Assembly (NCBI GenBank): GCA_012719125.1
Contig: JAAYAY010000345.1
Location: 1 to 32,391 of the forward strand
Reading direction: 5' to 3'
DNA: 32,391 bases
Origin: Planctomycetaceae bacterium
Lineage (GTDB): Bacteria; Planctomycetota; Planctomycetia; Pirellulales; Thermoguttaceae
Shown here one piece after another: positions 18,266-25,941 of the stretch. Under the pieces are notes generated by a model. The model saw only the letters and a list, made by a program, of their open reading frames with translations, was not told where the DNA came from and did not search any database. The position numbers and the translations under genes were made by a program. How positions within the stretch are numbered: the stretch's first letter is position 1; each line of letters starts with the position of its first letter.

Positions 18266-18369
18266 GACCCTGACCCCTGAACCCTGACCCCTGAACCCCG
18301 AACCCTGAACCCCGAACCCTGAACCCCGAACCCTGAACCCCGAACCCTGAACCCCGAACCCTGAACCCT
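18266..18369. repeat. Low-complexity GAACCCTGAACCCC tandem repeat
   Basis: Over 100 bases consist of alternating CCCTGAAC and CCCCGAAC units, about 13 in total. It fills the gap between exbD and the 1199-aa gene and ends six bases before the GTG start. Such C-rich satellite runs expand by slippage, and the copy number could alter spacing to the downstream gene. Confidence 0.92.
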
Positions 18370-18374
18370 CCCTC

Positions 18375-21300
18375 GTGAGTTCCGCCAACAAAACCCGACT
18401 CGATCCGACTCACGATCGCGATTTCGACGAGCAGCTCTGGCCGATCAATCTTGGCATTCTCTTGATCGCCGCAGCGGCCGCCGGATTCGTGGGCGCTACC
18501 AGTACGTTCCCCGATCCCAACCTCCTCGACTTCCGCGACCCGGCCGTCATTCAGACGGGCTGGGGCCGTCTGGCGGCCGTGGCGTTGGCGGCCGTCGCGG
18601 CCATGCTGGCCGTCGTCTGCCTGCAGCGCTGGATCGCCCGCCGCGTCCTCTTCTGCCTACTGCTCGGTTTGATCATCCACTTGTGGCTCGGAGTATATCT
18701 GCACGAGCAGTACCTCGAAGTGATTGCCAGGCGGGCCGAAGAGTTGCGCGAACTGTTGTCGGAAGAGGACGAGCTGACGGTCGTGCCCGACTACCACATT
18801 TCGCAAATCTCGCCCACCGACGTGCCGCAAAGCTTCGAAAAGCCCGTCGAGGCCGTACCGCCGCGCGAAAGCCAGCCCTTGGAGGTGGAGAAGAAGGCGA
18901 AGGAACACGAGGTGGTGGCCGAGCAGCCGGCCCCCGTTCCCCAAACGCTCCCCGACGAACCGCCCAGCCCCCTGCGGATGGACCGCGCCGAAAGTTCGGT
19001 GCCGCTCCAGGCCGATCGAGCGGCCGGGATCCGACTGAGCCGCCAGACGACTCCGGACCGTCCCGAACCGAACGAACCGATCCCCCAACCCGCGACGCCG
19101 CGGACGGCCGCCGAACCGAAACCGACCATGGCCGCCCAGGACGCCCGCGCACAACGCCGCGTCGAGCAGGCCCCGGCGCCCGATCCGGCCAGACAGATGT
19201 TGGACGATCGTCTGGCAGTGACCCGCGCACAGCTCGACCGGCAGTCGCAGCAAACAACGCCCGCGTTGGCCTACTCCCAGCCACGCCCGACCGCCCGTCA
19301 AGTCCGGTCATTGGAATCGGAACCGGCAGCCATGGATCTGCCTAATGTGCCTGCCGCACAAGCCGAAGCATCGCCCAACCGCGAGGCTGCCCGGTCGGCC
19401 TCGTCGATCTTGCGGAGCGACCTGCGGGCGAACGTGCGGCCGTCGGCTCAAGCGGCCGTAGCCGCGCCCCCCTCGTCTCCCGATCGACTCGTTCCCCAGA
19501 GCCGACGTGCCGCTGTATCACCCCAGTCCACCGATCCGACGGGCGTGGCAAGCCAGGCCATCGCCCGGGCCGCTCGCACCGGTCCGGCGGTCGACGCGCC
19601 GGCATCTCGTCCTACGGATGTGCCAACCCCAACGCCCTCCGCCGATCCGTCGCGCACGGTTGAGGCAAGCACCGCGAGCCGCGCGGCACGCCGGGCCGAT
19701 TCTCCGGCCGCGACCGGCGCCGGTTCCGCTGGTCCGGCCGGCGAGACTTCGACCCTCGACGCCCCTCAGGTTGCGGCGCGACTCGGACGTCCTCGAACCC
19801 ACACCGGAGACCGTCCCGCCCTCGACTCCGGCGGCGCCGGCAATCCGCTCTCGCGTTCGACGCGGGCGCTGCCCACGACTCCGACCAACCTGCCCGCCGC
19901 CGACCAGATGGCCGCCACCGGAACCGGCGAGGGAACGCGTCCCGATACCGATTTCGACGCCTCGGTCGCAGGCCCCACCCGGCGGATGACCGGCACGACC
20001 ACCGAAATGGCCGTCGGTCGAGCTTCCACCGATCCGCTGGCCGGTACCCTATGGGGTGAGAAGGCCCATCCCGTTCCCATTCGCCGTGCGGAGACCGTCA
20101 ATCCGTCCATGGCTCCGGCAGGCAGCAGCGGCGGAGGCCTGGAGCAACTGTCGCGGACGGCCTTCGCCCCCAGAACGATCGGCGCCGGCGGACTCGGCCC
20201 CGAAATCCCCGAAACCGGCCCGATGCCGCTGGACGCAGACCCCGGCGCACAAGCCGCCGGAACCTCCGGATCGCAGAACGTCTCCGAAGCAGGCCCGTTC
20301 GCAGCCGGCGGCCTGGCCGCGGCGGAGGCCGATCCTTCCACGGCCGCCGAGCGTATGGAATCGCTCGGTGCCGATTCCGGCCCGGGCGTCCTGGCTCAGG
20401 CAGCAGCCGGCAGCGGAACGCAAGGCACTCTGGCCATGGGAGCCGGCCCGGCGGCCCTGACCGCGCGGCGGGGCGGGGCAGGGGGGCCCGCCGAAAACAT
20501 GCTGGCCGCCGGTTCCACTTCCTCGCTGCCCAGACGGCTCCCCGGCCCCTTGAGCGGCCCGTCGATCGAGGCCCCCTTGTCCGTTGACTCGCCCGGAACC
20601 GGCGCAAGTCGCGACATGGTGCAGCGCCCCAGTTCGGGCCCGGCGAGCAGCCAGGCCGAGCGGCTCCAGGCAGGCCCCTCCGTGCCGATCCGCCAGGCGG
20701 CCGGACCGGGCGGCCTGAGCGAAATTCCCGGGCCCGAGTTGGGAACTCCCAACCCGCTTGCCCGGCCCGAAAGCGTCGTCGTTCACACCTCACCCGGCCG
20801 ATTCATGCTCGACCGGGCCGCGGGGCGTCCGCCCCTCGACGCCTCGCTCATGAAACCGCCGGCGGCCGCCTTCAAGCAACGTTTCCCGGGCGAGCGCAAC
20901 GAAGCGGCCCGGAAATACGGGGCCACCGACAGTTCCGATCGGGCCGTCGAACAAGGGCTCCACTTCCTCGCCCGCTGCCAGTTCCCCGACGGCCGCTGGG
21001 CCATCGATCGGCTGCCCCAAGGCGTCGTCGATTCGCCCGCAGACGCCGCGCTGGGCGAGATGAACTCCGACACGGCCGCCACCGGCCTGGCCCTCCTCGC
21101 CTTCCTCGGCAAAGGCTACACCCACGTCGACTTCAAGTACCGCAACCAGGTGGGCGCGGGGCTGCGCTGGCTGATTGCCAACCAGCAGGAAGACGGCAGC
21201 CTGTTCAACGATCAATCGGACCAAACGCTCTACGCCCAGTTCTACGCCCACGGCATCGCCACGATCGCCCTCGGCGAGGCCTATGGCATGACTTGGGACG

Positions 21301-21974
21301 AAGAACTCCGCGGCCCGCTCCAGCGGGCAATCGCCTTCACCCTCGCGGCCCAACATCCCGACCGCGGTGGCTGGCGTTATCGCATTAGGCAGGAGTCGGA
21401 TACCTCGGTTTCCGGTTGGCACTTGATGGCCCTCAAGAGCGCCCAGATGGCCGGCATCGAGGTTCCCACCGAAAACCTGGCCCGCGTCTCCGGCTGGCTC
21501 GACTTGGCCCAGGGTCAGGACGGCTCCCAATACCGCTATAATCCCTACGCCCTCGACACGCCCGCCCAGCGCCAGGGCCGCGTTCCCAGCCCCGCCATGA
21601 CGGCCGAAGGCCTCCTCATGCGGTTCTATCTCGGCCGCGAACGGGCCCATCCCGAAACGATCGCCGGCGCAGACTACCTTCGCCAGCACCTCCCCGGCGC
21701 CGAAGACACCCCCGCCGACGTCTACTACCTCTACTACGCCACCCAGGTGATGTTCCAGATGCAGGGCGAATACTGGCCGGCCTGGAACAACAAGCTCCGC
21801 CCGCTCCTCGAATCGACCCAGGTTCAGAAAGGCCAACTCATCGGCAGTTGGAGCCCCGTCCAACCCGCCCGCGACCGCTGGGGCCACGCCGGCGGCCGCC
21901 TCTACGTCACCGCCATGAACCTCCTCATGCTCGAAGTCTACTACCGCCACATGCCGCTGTTCCGGGAGCTTTGA
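18375..21974 (+). CDS. 1199-aa membrane protein: Pro/Ala-rich linker and prenyltransferase/squalene-cyclase-like toroid
   Basis: The N-terminus holds two or three membrane helices: about 24-42 (WPINLGILLIAAAAAGFVGA), 67-85, and 90-112 next to LGLIIHLWLGVYLHEQYLEV. From about 150 to 845 the sequence is low-complexity and rich in Pro, Ala, Arg, Gly and Ser, probably disordered and extracytoplasmic. From about 850 to the end, repeated helical units (AVEQGLHFLARCQFPDGRWAI; GLRWLIANQQEDGSLF; GWLDLAQGQDGSQYRY) match the alpha/alpha-toroid of prenyltransferase/squalene-cyclase repeats. The catalytic DxDD motif of class II terpene cyclases is not seen, nor is a thioester motif, so it is probably not a cyclase. 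The start is GTG 18375, without a clear ribosome-binding site. Sitting after exbB-exbD, an N-terminal anchor with a long Pro-rich linker is TonB-like in layout. That role is inference. Confidence 0.88.
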   Translation: MSSANKTRLDPTHDRDFDEQLWPINLGILLIAAAAAGFVGATSTFPDPNLLDFRDPAVIQTGWGRLAAVALAAVAAMLAVVCLQRWIARRVLFCLLLGLIIHLWLGVYLHEQYLEVIARRAEELRELLSEEDELTVVPDYHISQISPTDVPQSFEKPVEAVPPRESQPLEVEKKAKEHEVVAEQPAPVPQTLPDEPPSPLRMDRAESSVPLQADRAAGIRLSRQTTPDRPEPNEPIPQPATPRTAAEPKPTMAAQDARAQRRVEQAPAPDPARQMLDDRLAVTRAQLDRQSQQTTPALAYSQPRPTARQVRSLESEPAAMDLPNVPAAQAEASPNREAARSASSILRSDLRANVRPSAQAAVAAPPSSPDRLVPQSRRAAVSPQSTDPTGVASQAIARAARTGPAVDAPASRPTDVPTPTPSADPSRTVEASTASRAARRADSPAATGAGSAGPAGETSTLDAPQVAARLGRPRTHTGDRPALDSGGAGNPLSRSTRALPTTPTNLPAADQMAATGTGEGTRPDTDFDASVAGPTRRMTGTTTEMAVGRASTDPLAGTLWGEKAHPVPIRRAETVNPSMAPAGSSGGGLEQLSRTAFAPRTIGAGGLGPEIPETGPMPLDADPGAQAAGTSGSQNVSEAGPFAAGGLAAAEADPSTAAERMESLGADSGPGVLAQAAAGSGTQGTLAMGAGPAALTARRGGAGGPAENMLAAGSTSSLPRRLPGPLSGPSIEAPLSVDSPGTGASRDMVQRPSSGPASSQAERLQAGPSVPIRQAAGPGGLSEIPGPELGTPNPLARPESVVVHTSPGRFMLDRAAGRPPLDASLMKPPAAAFKQRFPGERNEAARKYGATDSSDRAVEQGLHFLARCQFPDGRWAIDRLPQGVVDSPADAALGEMNSDTAATGLALLAFLGKGYTHVDFKYRNQVGAGLRWLIANQQEDGSLFNDQSDQTLYAQFYAHGIATIALGEAYGMTWDEELRGPLQRAIAFTLAAQHPDRGGWRYRIRQESDTSVSGWHLMALKSAQMAGIEVPTENLARVSGWLDLAQGQDGSQYRYNPYALDTPAQRQGRVPSPAMTAEGLLMRFYLGRERAHPETIAGADYLRQHLPGAEDTPADVYYLYYATQVMFQMQGEYWPAWNNKLRPLLESTQVQKGQLIGSWSPVQPARDRWGHAGGRLYVTAMNLLMLEVYYRHMPLFREL

Positions 21975-22398
21975 GCACTGAGCGGTGAGGAGTGTGCCAC
22001 TGCCTACTTGTTGGCAGTGCGATTCCCCCGAACCGAGACCATAACGAGCCCAATTTGATGAGCTGATGGAGTCCTGACCATGCGGTTCCAAATCAAGGGC
22101 GGCTGGAAATGCAGGACGGGCGTTTGCGAGATCTGTTGGCCTGAGGCAGTGGTTCCGGTTGCCCTGTGTCGTGGGCATGGCCATTGCAACGCTGGGTCTC
22201 CCGGGCAGCACGTAGCCGGACGGCACCAATATGTCCGTCTCCTCCGTGAGGAAGGGCAACTGAGAAGAGGAACCCGCACTTAACGCGGCGTACGCGTTCT
22301 CGTTCTCGCTTGCCGTCCTTCCGATGCGGCATGACTCGACGTACCAGGCGACTGCCCGTAAGATAAAAGAAAGGCTAACACTTTGCCCGAGGTGACCG
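21975..22398. other. Intergenic region with hairpin repeat, start of accessory zone
   Basis: A hairpin repeat lies at 21993-22021. The rest holds no convincing gene. A minus-strand frame over about 22040-22290 gives a moderately protein-like stretch (FLTEETDILVPSGYVLPGRP) that may be a decayed gene fragment, but no start, motif or partner supports it. The ribosome-binding site GAGGTGA at 22389-22395 serves the DUF433 gene. Confidence 0.4.
21993..22021. repeat. Hairpin repeat family, copy 1
   Basis: CACTGCC (21999-22005) pairs with GGCAGTG (22014-22020) around an 8-base loop, flanked by GTG...C. Related copies are at 23092-23116 (reverse orientation), 25659-25690 and 28759-28787. Copies 1 and 2 are also followed by a shared GAGACCATAA-like stretch. 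This is REP-like. Confidence 0.7.
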
Positions 22399-22767
22399 AT
22401 GAGCAATACTGCGAACGCCTTGCCGTTTCCCGTTAATGCCCCCCCTCTCGAGATGGGGCAAGATGGTGCTGTGCGAATTGGCAACAGTCGTATCAGCCTC
22501 GACCTGGTCGTCGAGCAATACGAGAACGGCATGACTCCAGAGGAGATGGTTCGCGTTTACGACACCCTGCAACTCGCCGATGTCTATGCCGCTATTTCGT
22601 ATTACCTCCGGCACCGTGACGAGGTGCGGGCTTACCTGAAGCGGCGACAGGAGGAAGCCAACCACCTGGAGAAGAAGATCGCGTCCGAGCACCCGCGCGT
22701 CACTCGCGAGGATTTGCTCGCACGGCGAAGTGCCCGGGAGAAGACGGATGCTCCGACTGGCAACTGA
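22399..22767 (+). CDS. DUF433 antitoxin-like protein
   Basis: The 122-aa protein has the DUF433 winged-helix core: IGNSRISLDLVVEQYENGMTPEEMVRVYDTLQLADVYAAISYYLRHRDEV (about residues 33-82). That domain is typical of antitoxins paired with PIN-like DUF5615 toxins, where it binds the operon promoter and neutralises the toxin. A charged helical tail (EEANHLEKKIASEHP) follows. ATG 22399 is supported by GAGGTGA three bases upstream. The toxin-like frame starts 20 bases before this gene ends, a typical overlapping toxin-antitoxin arrangement. Since the toxin is damaged, this antitoxin may be an orphan. Confidence 0.85.
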   Translation: MSNTANALPFPVNAPPLEMGQDGAVRIGNSRISLDLVVEQYENGMTPEEMVRVYDTLQLADVYAAISYYLRHRDEVRAYLKRRQEEANHLEKKIASEHPRVTREDLLARRSAREKTDAPTGN

Positions 22768-22948
22768 CGCCGATGTCCACTTTGCCTATGAGCGGTCAGC
22801 CGCAGGAGAGGAACTCCCTGGGCTGATCGTCACCACCAACGAGCAGTCCATCGGATCAACGATCGACGACATCCTGCTCATCGCGGAGTGTATGCCGGAG
22901 GAAGAGATCAGCGCCCGGATTGTGGTCTATCTGCCGTTGCGAGATTAG
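22748..22948 (+). pseudogene. DUF5615 (PIN-like) toxin, internally deleted
   Basis: The 66-aa frame starts MLRLATDAD, the usual DUF5615 opening (normally MLRLAxDEN with the first acidic residues). It then jumps directly to VHFAYERSAAGEELPGLIV and ends IDDILLIAECMPEEEISARIVVYLPLRD, which is the normal C-terminal third. From my knowledge of the family, about 50 residues are missing, including the middle acidic residues and the LTHD segment of the nuclease centre. The frame is intact, so a short product may still be made, but nuclease activity is unlikely. It overlaps the antitoxin gene by 20 bases. Confidence 0.75.
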
Positions 22949-22959
22949 ATGCCCTCTCT

Positions 22960-23007
22960 CCGCCCCGAAGGGGCAGCCACATACCAGCCCAGGGCATCGC
23001 CCTGGGT
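22960..23007. repeat. Double hairpin, REP-like (GCCCCGAAGGGGC; CCCAGGGC-ATC-GCCCTGGG)
   Basis: Two perfect hairpins stand side by side after the toxin remnant: GCCCC-GAA-GGGGC at 22962-22974 and CCCAGGGC-ATC-GCCCTGGG at 22988-23006. I recall similar paired hairpins as dispersed repeats in planctomycetes. There is no T-run, but the strong stem could still stop transcription or protect the 3' end of the toxin-antitoxin transcript. Confidence 0.75.
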
Positions 23008-23091
23008 CGGCATCTGCCAGTTGCGGCAACTCGTTGCCCGCGCTTGCTTGCGAATCCGCAGTTTGATAGCTTGCTCATCGCTGGTACGTAA

Positions 23092-23116
23092 GCACTGCCA
23101 GGATGTCCAGTGGCAC
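23092..23116. repeat. Hairpin repeat family, copy 2 (inverted)
   Basis: GCACTGCCA at the left and TCCAGTGGCAC at the right form the reverse-orientation version of the repeat at 21993-22021. It is followed by GAACTGAGACCATAA, nearly the same as the flank of copy 1. It lies 60 bases upstream of leader repeat A. Confidence 0.6.
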
Positions 23117-23174
23117 AGAACTGAGACCATAATCCTTTCGGACGCCGGTCAATCTCCCCTGACTGCTGCCAAAC

Positions 23175-23280
23175 CGGGTTGACATGGTCAGCGGGGGCGG
23201 TATTCTCAGTGGCATCCGGGCAGGTAGACACTGGAGCGTCCGCAATAGAACGATCTCGGGTGGAGTCAATGAGTTCTCCG
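23175..23280 (+). repeat. Leader repeat, copy A
   Basis: About 105 bases align with 27702-27807 (copy B), and the right half aligns with 24731-24779 (copy C). Shared blocks include GGGGGCGGTAT, CTCAGTGGC, GACACTGGA and CTCGGGT(A/G)GA. Copies A and B end shortly before a gene start, in the same direction. Confidence 0.75.
23179..23206 (+). promoter_or_regulatory. Sigma70-type promoter in leader repeat A
   Basis: TTGACA (23179-23184) and TATTCT (23201-23206) are separated by 16 bases. The same layout recurs in leader repeat B (27706-27734), and conservation of both hexamers between copies supports a real promoter. It would drive the lipoprotein gene at 23296. Confidence 0.6.
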
Positions 23281-23295
23281 AAAGGCAACGTCCAC

Positions 23296-24129
23296 ATGCG
23301 CATCCAAGCGCGCCGGATTCCCGATGCGACATGGATTTGTTGCTGCTTGTCCCTATGCCTCGCGACCGCATTGGGTTGCACTCGAAACGACGCAGGCGAG
23401 GCGTTGGAGGCAGAGCCTCCAGCAACAGGGGCAAATGTGATCGTCGAGGTTCCTCCCAGTGGCGACCTGTCCGACGTTGATACGACCGCCACTCGCGACG
23501 TCGTCGCTCGGCTGGCCCGTCGCTCAACGAGGGAAGCCGCTATTCGCGACGTGACCGCTACCCCGGCCGAGTACGCACCCCCGGCGCTCTACGCCGCTGC
23601 ATCCGCGATGTTCTCCGATGGAAGGAAGAACGAATCGCTGTTCTGGTTCTACTTGGGGCAACTGCGGGCTCGGAGCGATGCGAACAAGTGCCGGGACATA
23701 AGTGCTCGGCAAGCGGTCCAGGTCCTGAACTTGCAGTATGGCGCCCCCATCAACGAGTTTGCCTTCAAAGACACGGACAAACTGCGCAAGGTGGTTGATG
23801 AAGTGCTCGAATGGGACCGCACACACCCGCGCAGTTACGACCCACGTTGGATAGCTCTCCACGGCATGGACGCGTTTCTGGGAACGTCGGACGCATTTTC
23901 CGACGAGTCGAAATGGAAGCAAATCGACGAGTCCACGCGAGCTGATTACAGGGAGGGTTTTGAACAAGGTTTGGTACACTTTCTGAGACTCAAAGCAGAG
24001 CTGGACACGAATCGCGACGGTGTAATCACCGATGAAGAACGCAAGGCATATGAAGAGAAGGAACTGGCTCGCGTCCGCGAAGAGATAGAGCAAACGACGA
24101 AGAAACTGGAAATCGAGACACCGAGGTAG
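23296..24129 (+). CDS. Putative lipoprotein with EF-hand motif
   Basis: The 277-aa protein has a lipoprotein signal: MRIQARR, a hydrophobic core, and the lipobox ATALGC with Cys28. A Ser/Thr-poor helical domain follows, with FWFYLGQLRARSDANKCRD and APINEFAFKDTDKLRKVVDEVLEW. Near the C-terminus a canonical EF-hand calcium loop, DTNRDGVITDEE (about 237-248), has D, N, D and final E in place, followed by a charged coiled helix. I chose ATG 23296, not 23269, because the first ATG lies within leader repeat A, and copy B places its gene start after the equivalent point. The function is unknown. It is transcribed from the promoter in the leader repeat. Confidence 0.75.
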   Translation: MRIQARRIPDATWICCCLSLCLATALGCTRNDAGEALEAEPPATGANVIVEVPPSGDLSDVDTTATRDVVARLARRSTREAAIRDVTATPAEYAPPALYAAASAMFSDGRKNESLFWFYLGQLRARSDANKCRDISARQAVQVLNLQYGAPINEFAFKDTDKLRKVVDEVLEWDRTHPRSYDPRWIALHGMDAFLGTSDAFSDESKWKQIDESTRADYREGFEQGLVHFLRLKAELDTNRDGVITDEERKAYEEKELARVREEIEQTTKKLEIETPR

Positions 24130-24257
24130 ACACATCAGGTGACGATTGAGTCGCTGATCTCGGAGAACCATCGCATCCATCGGAGACGCCGTCCGCCCGA
24201 CAGCAAGTGGACAGTCATATCCGCCGCCCCGGTGATCCGTGTCGCTATTTGCCTCAC

Positions 24258-24707
24258 ATGACCACTCCTCACGAGACAACTCGATCACAACGCCAGGTCG
24301 TATCCGGCCGTCGCGGCATCTCTGTGCCGATCCGAAGCGCGATCGTAGTCTGCCTGTTGCCGGCGTTCGTCTACCTGTGCCTCCAAACCGATCATGCGAG
24401 GCTCAAAGGGACGCCCATGGAATCTTGGCGGCTCGCACCTCTGATCGTCGGCGCAACCGTCTGCGCACTGCTTGGGAAACGATTCGTGAATTCAGTTGCC
24501 GGAGTATTCCTCGGCGGGATTGGCGGCGTATTCGGGACGTTTGATCGATTCGCCGGGCCGTACGGTGGTCTGGTCGGTCTCGTCGTCGGGTCAATGGTCG
24601 TCGCACTCTCGACTTGGAAGAAACCTCGATCTAAGCGAACGCCCGTTGCTTCGACCCCGACATCGACCGACGATGAACACACGCGTCGGAATAGACGTGG
24701 GCCGTGA
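24258..24707 (+). CDS. Small multi-helix membrane protein, unknown
   Basis: The 149-aa protein starts MTTPHETTRSQRQ and has about four hydrophobic segments: SAIVVCLLPAFVYLC, LAPLIVGATVCALLG, SVAGVFLGGIGGVFG and GGLVGLVVGSMVVAL. A hydrophilic tail (KKPRSKRTPVAS) is probably cytoplasmic. The frame extends upstream to a GTG at 24207, but ATG 24258 gives a more protein-like N-terminus. The segment starting FGTFDRFAGPYG, followed by Gly-rich helices, looks like a small integral membrane protein of unknown family. Neighbours give no clear functional link. Confidence 0.55.
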   Translation: MTTPHETTRSQRQVVSGRRGISVPIRSAIVVCLLPAFVYLCLQTDHARLKGTPMESWRLAPLIVGATVCALLGKRFVNSVAGVFLGGIGGVFGTFDRFAGPYGGLVGLVVGSMVVALSTWKKPRSKRTPVASTPTSTDDEHTRRNRRGP

Positions 24708-24730
24708 CGGCAGACAACAATCCGATGCGA

Positions 24731-24779
24731 CGGGCAAACACTGGACTGTCCGGGGAAAAACGAACTCGGGTGGAATAAG
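24731..24779 (+). repeat. Leader repeat, copy C (right half only)
   Basis: This matches the right half of copies A and B (ACACTGGAC, GTCCGG, AAAACGAACTCGGGT). The promoter half is missing. It lies about 60 bases upstream of the immunity-like gene, the same orientation as the other copies. Confidence 0.7.
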
Positions 24780-24837
24780 AAGTACGCCGTTCTGGGCAAG
24801 TCGCCCGGCTTCTGACGCAGGAGGTCACCGAACAGCG

Positions 24838-25608
24838 ATGCAACTCAACATCAATGACGACCGGTTCTTGGAAACGGCTGAGGCTGAGACGGTTCGCTTG
24901 GCCATTGCGAATCTCGCGTCAGGCCAATTCATCGTCCTTTCGCGCGATGACGATCACTACATTCAAGTTTTTCATCATGACGACGGGACCTATCAACTCG
25001 AATACCACGATGGGGCAGCGGACAGTCATTTCGGGACGGATCCAGATGACACGACCCTTGACGACGTCCTTGGTGCATTCGCCGCGTTCCTGCAACAGAC
25101 CGATGAGTGGCAAACGGCGTGGAAATGGGAGAAGATCGAGCTTGAGGACAACAACGATGATGAACGAGAGGGGTACCCGGAGACATTCCCAATCTGTCAC
25201 GACGATTACCATGCAAAACATATTGGGTGGACGGCGGATGGAAGGCAGTTCTTTCTCACGACACCTTTCGTTCCTGCCCGCGGTGAGGACCCGGGTTGCG
25301 AGTTCATTGCACTGTTTCTGTTCGATCGAACCGGAAAGCTGATTGAAGCGAAGATTGACGAGCTTGGTCCCCGTGCGATCGTGCACGAAGACGAAGCCAG
25401 ACGACTCTACACCGCACGGCTTGCATCGCTTGGCAAGATTGAGTTTCGCGACATCGAAATCGCTCCGTTCGAAGTCAATCGCTTTGGCACAACCTTCGGC
25501 TTGATTCCACGCGAGCCCGAAGACGACGAAGACGAACTCTACATCGAACTACACCCTGGTAACTACATGGCCTTTCACCCGCCATGGGATGGTGACTACG
25601 ACACATAG
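24838..25608 (+). CDS. Immunity-like protein (Imm1-like N-terminal domain)
   Basis: The 256-aa acidic cytosolic protein starts MQLNINDDRFLETAEAE. The segment FIVLSRDDDHYIQVFHHDDGTYQLEYHDGAADSHF (about 33-66), followed by a helical VLGAFAAFLQQTDEWQTAWKWEKIEL stretch, resembles the compact fold of Imm1-type immunity proteins in polymorphic toxin systems. The second half (about 120-256) is another alpha/beta unit ending in acidic PREPEDDEDELYIELHP. GGAGG lies upstream, but at a long spacing of about 13 bases. No toxin gene is adjacent, so an orphan immunity role is possible but unproven. It sits behind leader repeat C. Confidence 0.6.
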   Translation: MQLNINDDRFLETAEAETVRLAIANLASGQFIVLSRDDDHYIQVFHHDDGTYQLEYHDGAADSHFGTDPDDTTLDDVLGAFAAFLQQTDEWQTAWKWEKIELEDNNDDEREGYPETFPICHDDYHAKHIGWTADGRQFFLTTPFVPARGEDPGCEFIALFLFDRTGKLIEAKIDELGPRAIVHEDEARRLYTARLASLGKIEFRDIEIAPFEVNRFGTTFGLIPREPEDDEDELYIELHPGNYMAFHPPWDGDYDT

Positions 25609-25941
25609 CAGAGAACATTTGGCGGGCGGCCCTGAATAACCGCGTGAATCCATCCCCGTGCGCCCCAGCTTGCTTGCCAACCACTGCCACGCGACGACAC
25701 CCCTCAACAACGCAGCACCGTCAGCAATTCCCCTGCCCGAATAATTCCCCTGCCTGGAGCCCCGTCTCCGATCCCTCCGCCAACTCCTGTTCAAGACAAC
25801 CTGCCCAACGCAGCACAGCCCCATTGCCCGCCCCCAAACCCTCCGCTTTCTTTCGCCGGCCTCCCCGGTTACACTCAGGCCTGTCCGAGCAAACCCCATT
25901 CCCTGTCACTCAATCACCATCACTCTTACCAGGTCCCTATC
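25609..25941. other. Intergenic region, C-rich, with degenerate hairpin repeat copy 3
   Basis: A degenerate copy of the hairpin repeat lies at 25659-25690 (GTGCGCCCCAGC...CCACTGCC), preceded by ATCCATCCCCGTG, which resembles the flank of copy 4. The rest is pyrimidine-rich, without a credible reading frame. The end holds a weak AGG ribosome-binding site for the next gene. Confidence 0.45.

Noticed and set aside
18375-21974. Functional squalene-hopene cyclase
   Set aside because: The DxDD motif was not found, and the toroid is fused to membrane helices and a long disordered linker.
20790-22532. 580-codon minus-strand frame
   Set aside because: Mostly antisense to the toroid domain and then to DUF433. 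Only the part over about 22040-22290 looks slightly protein-like, too little to call a gene.
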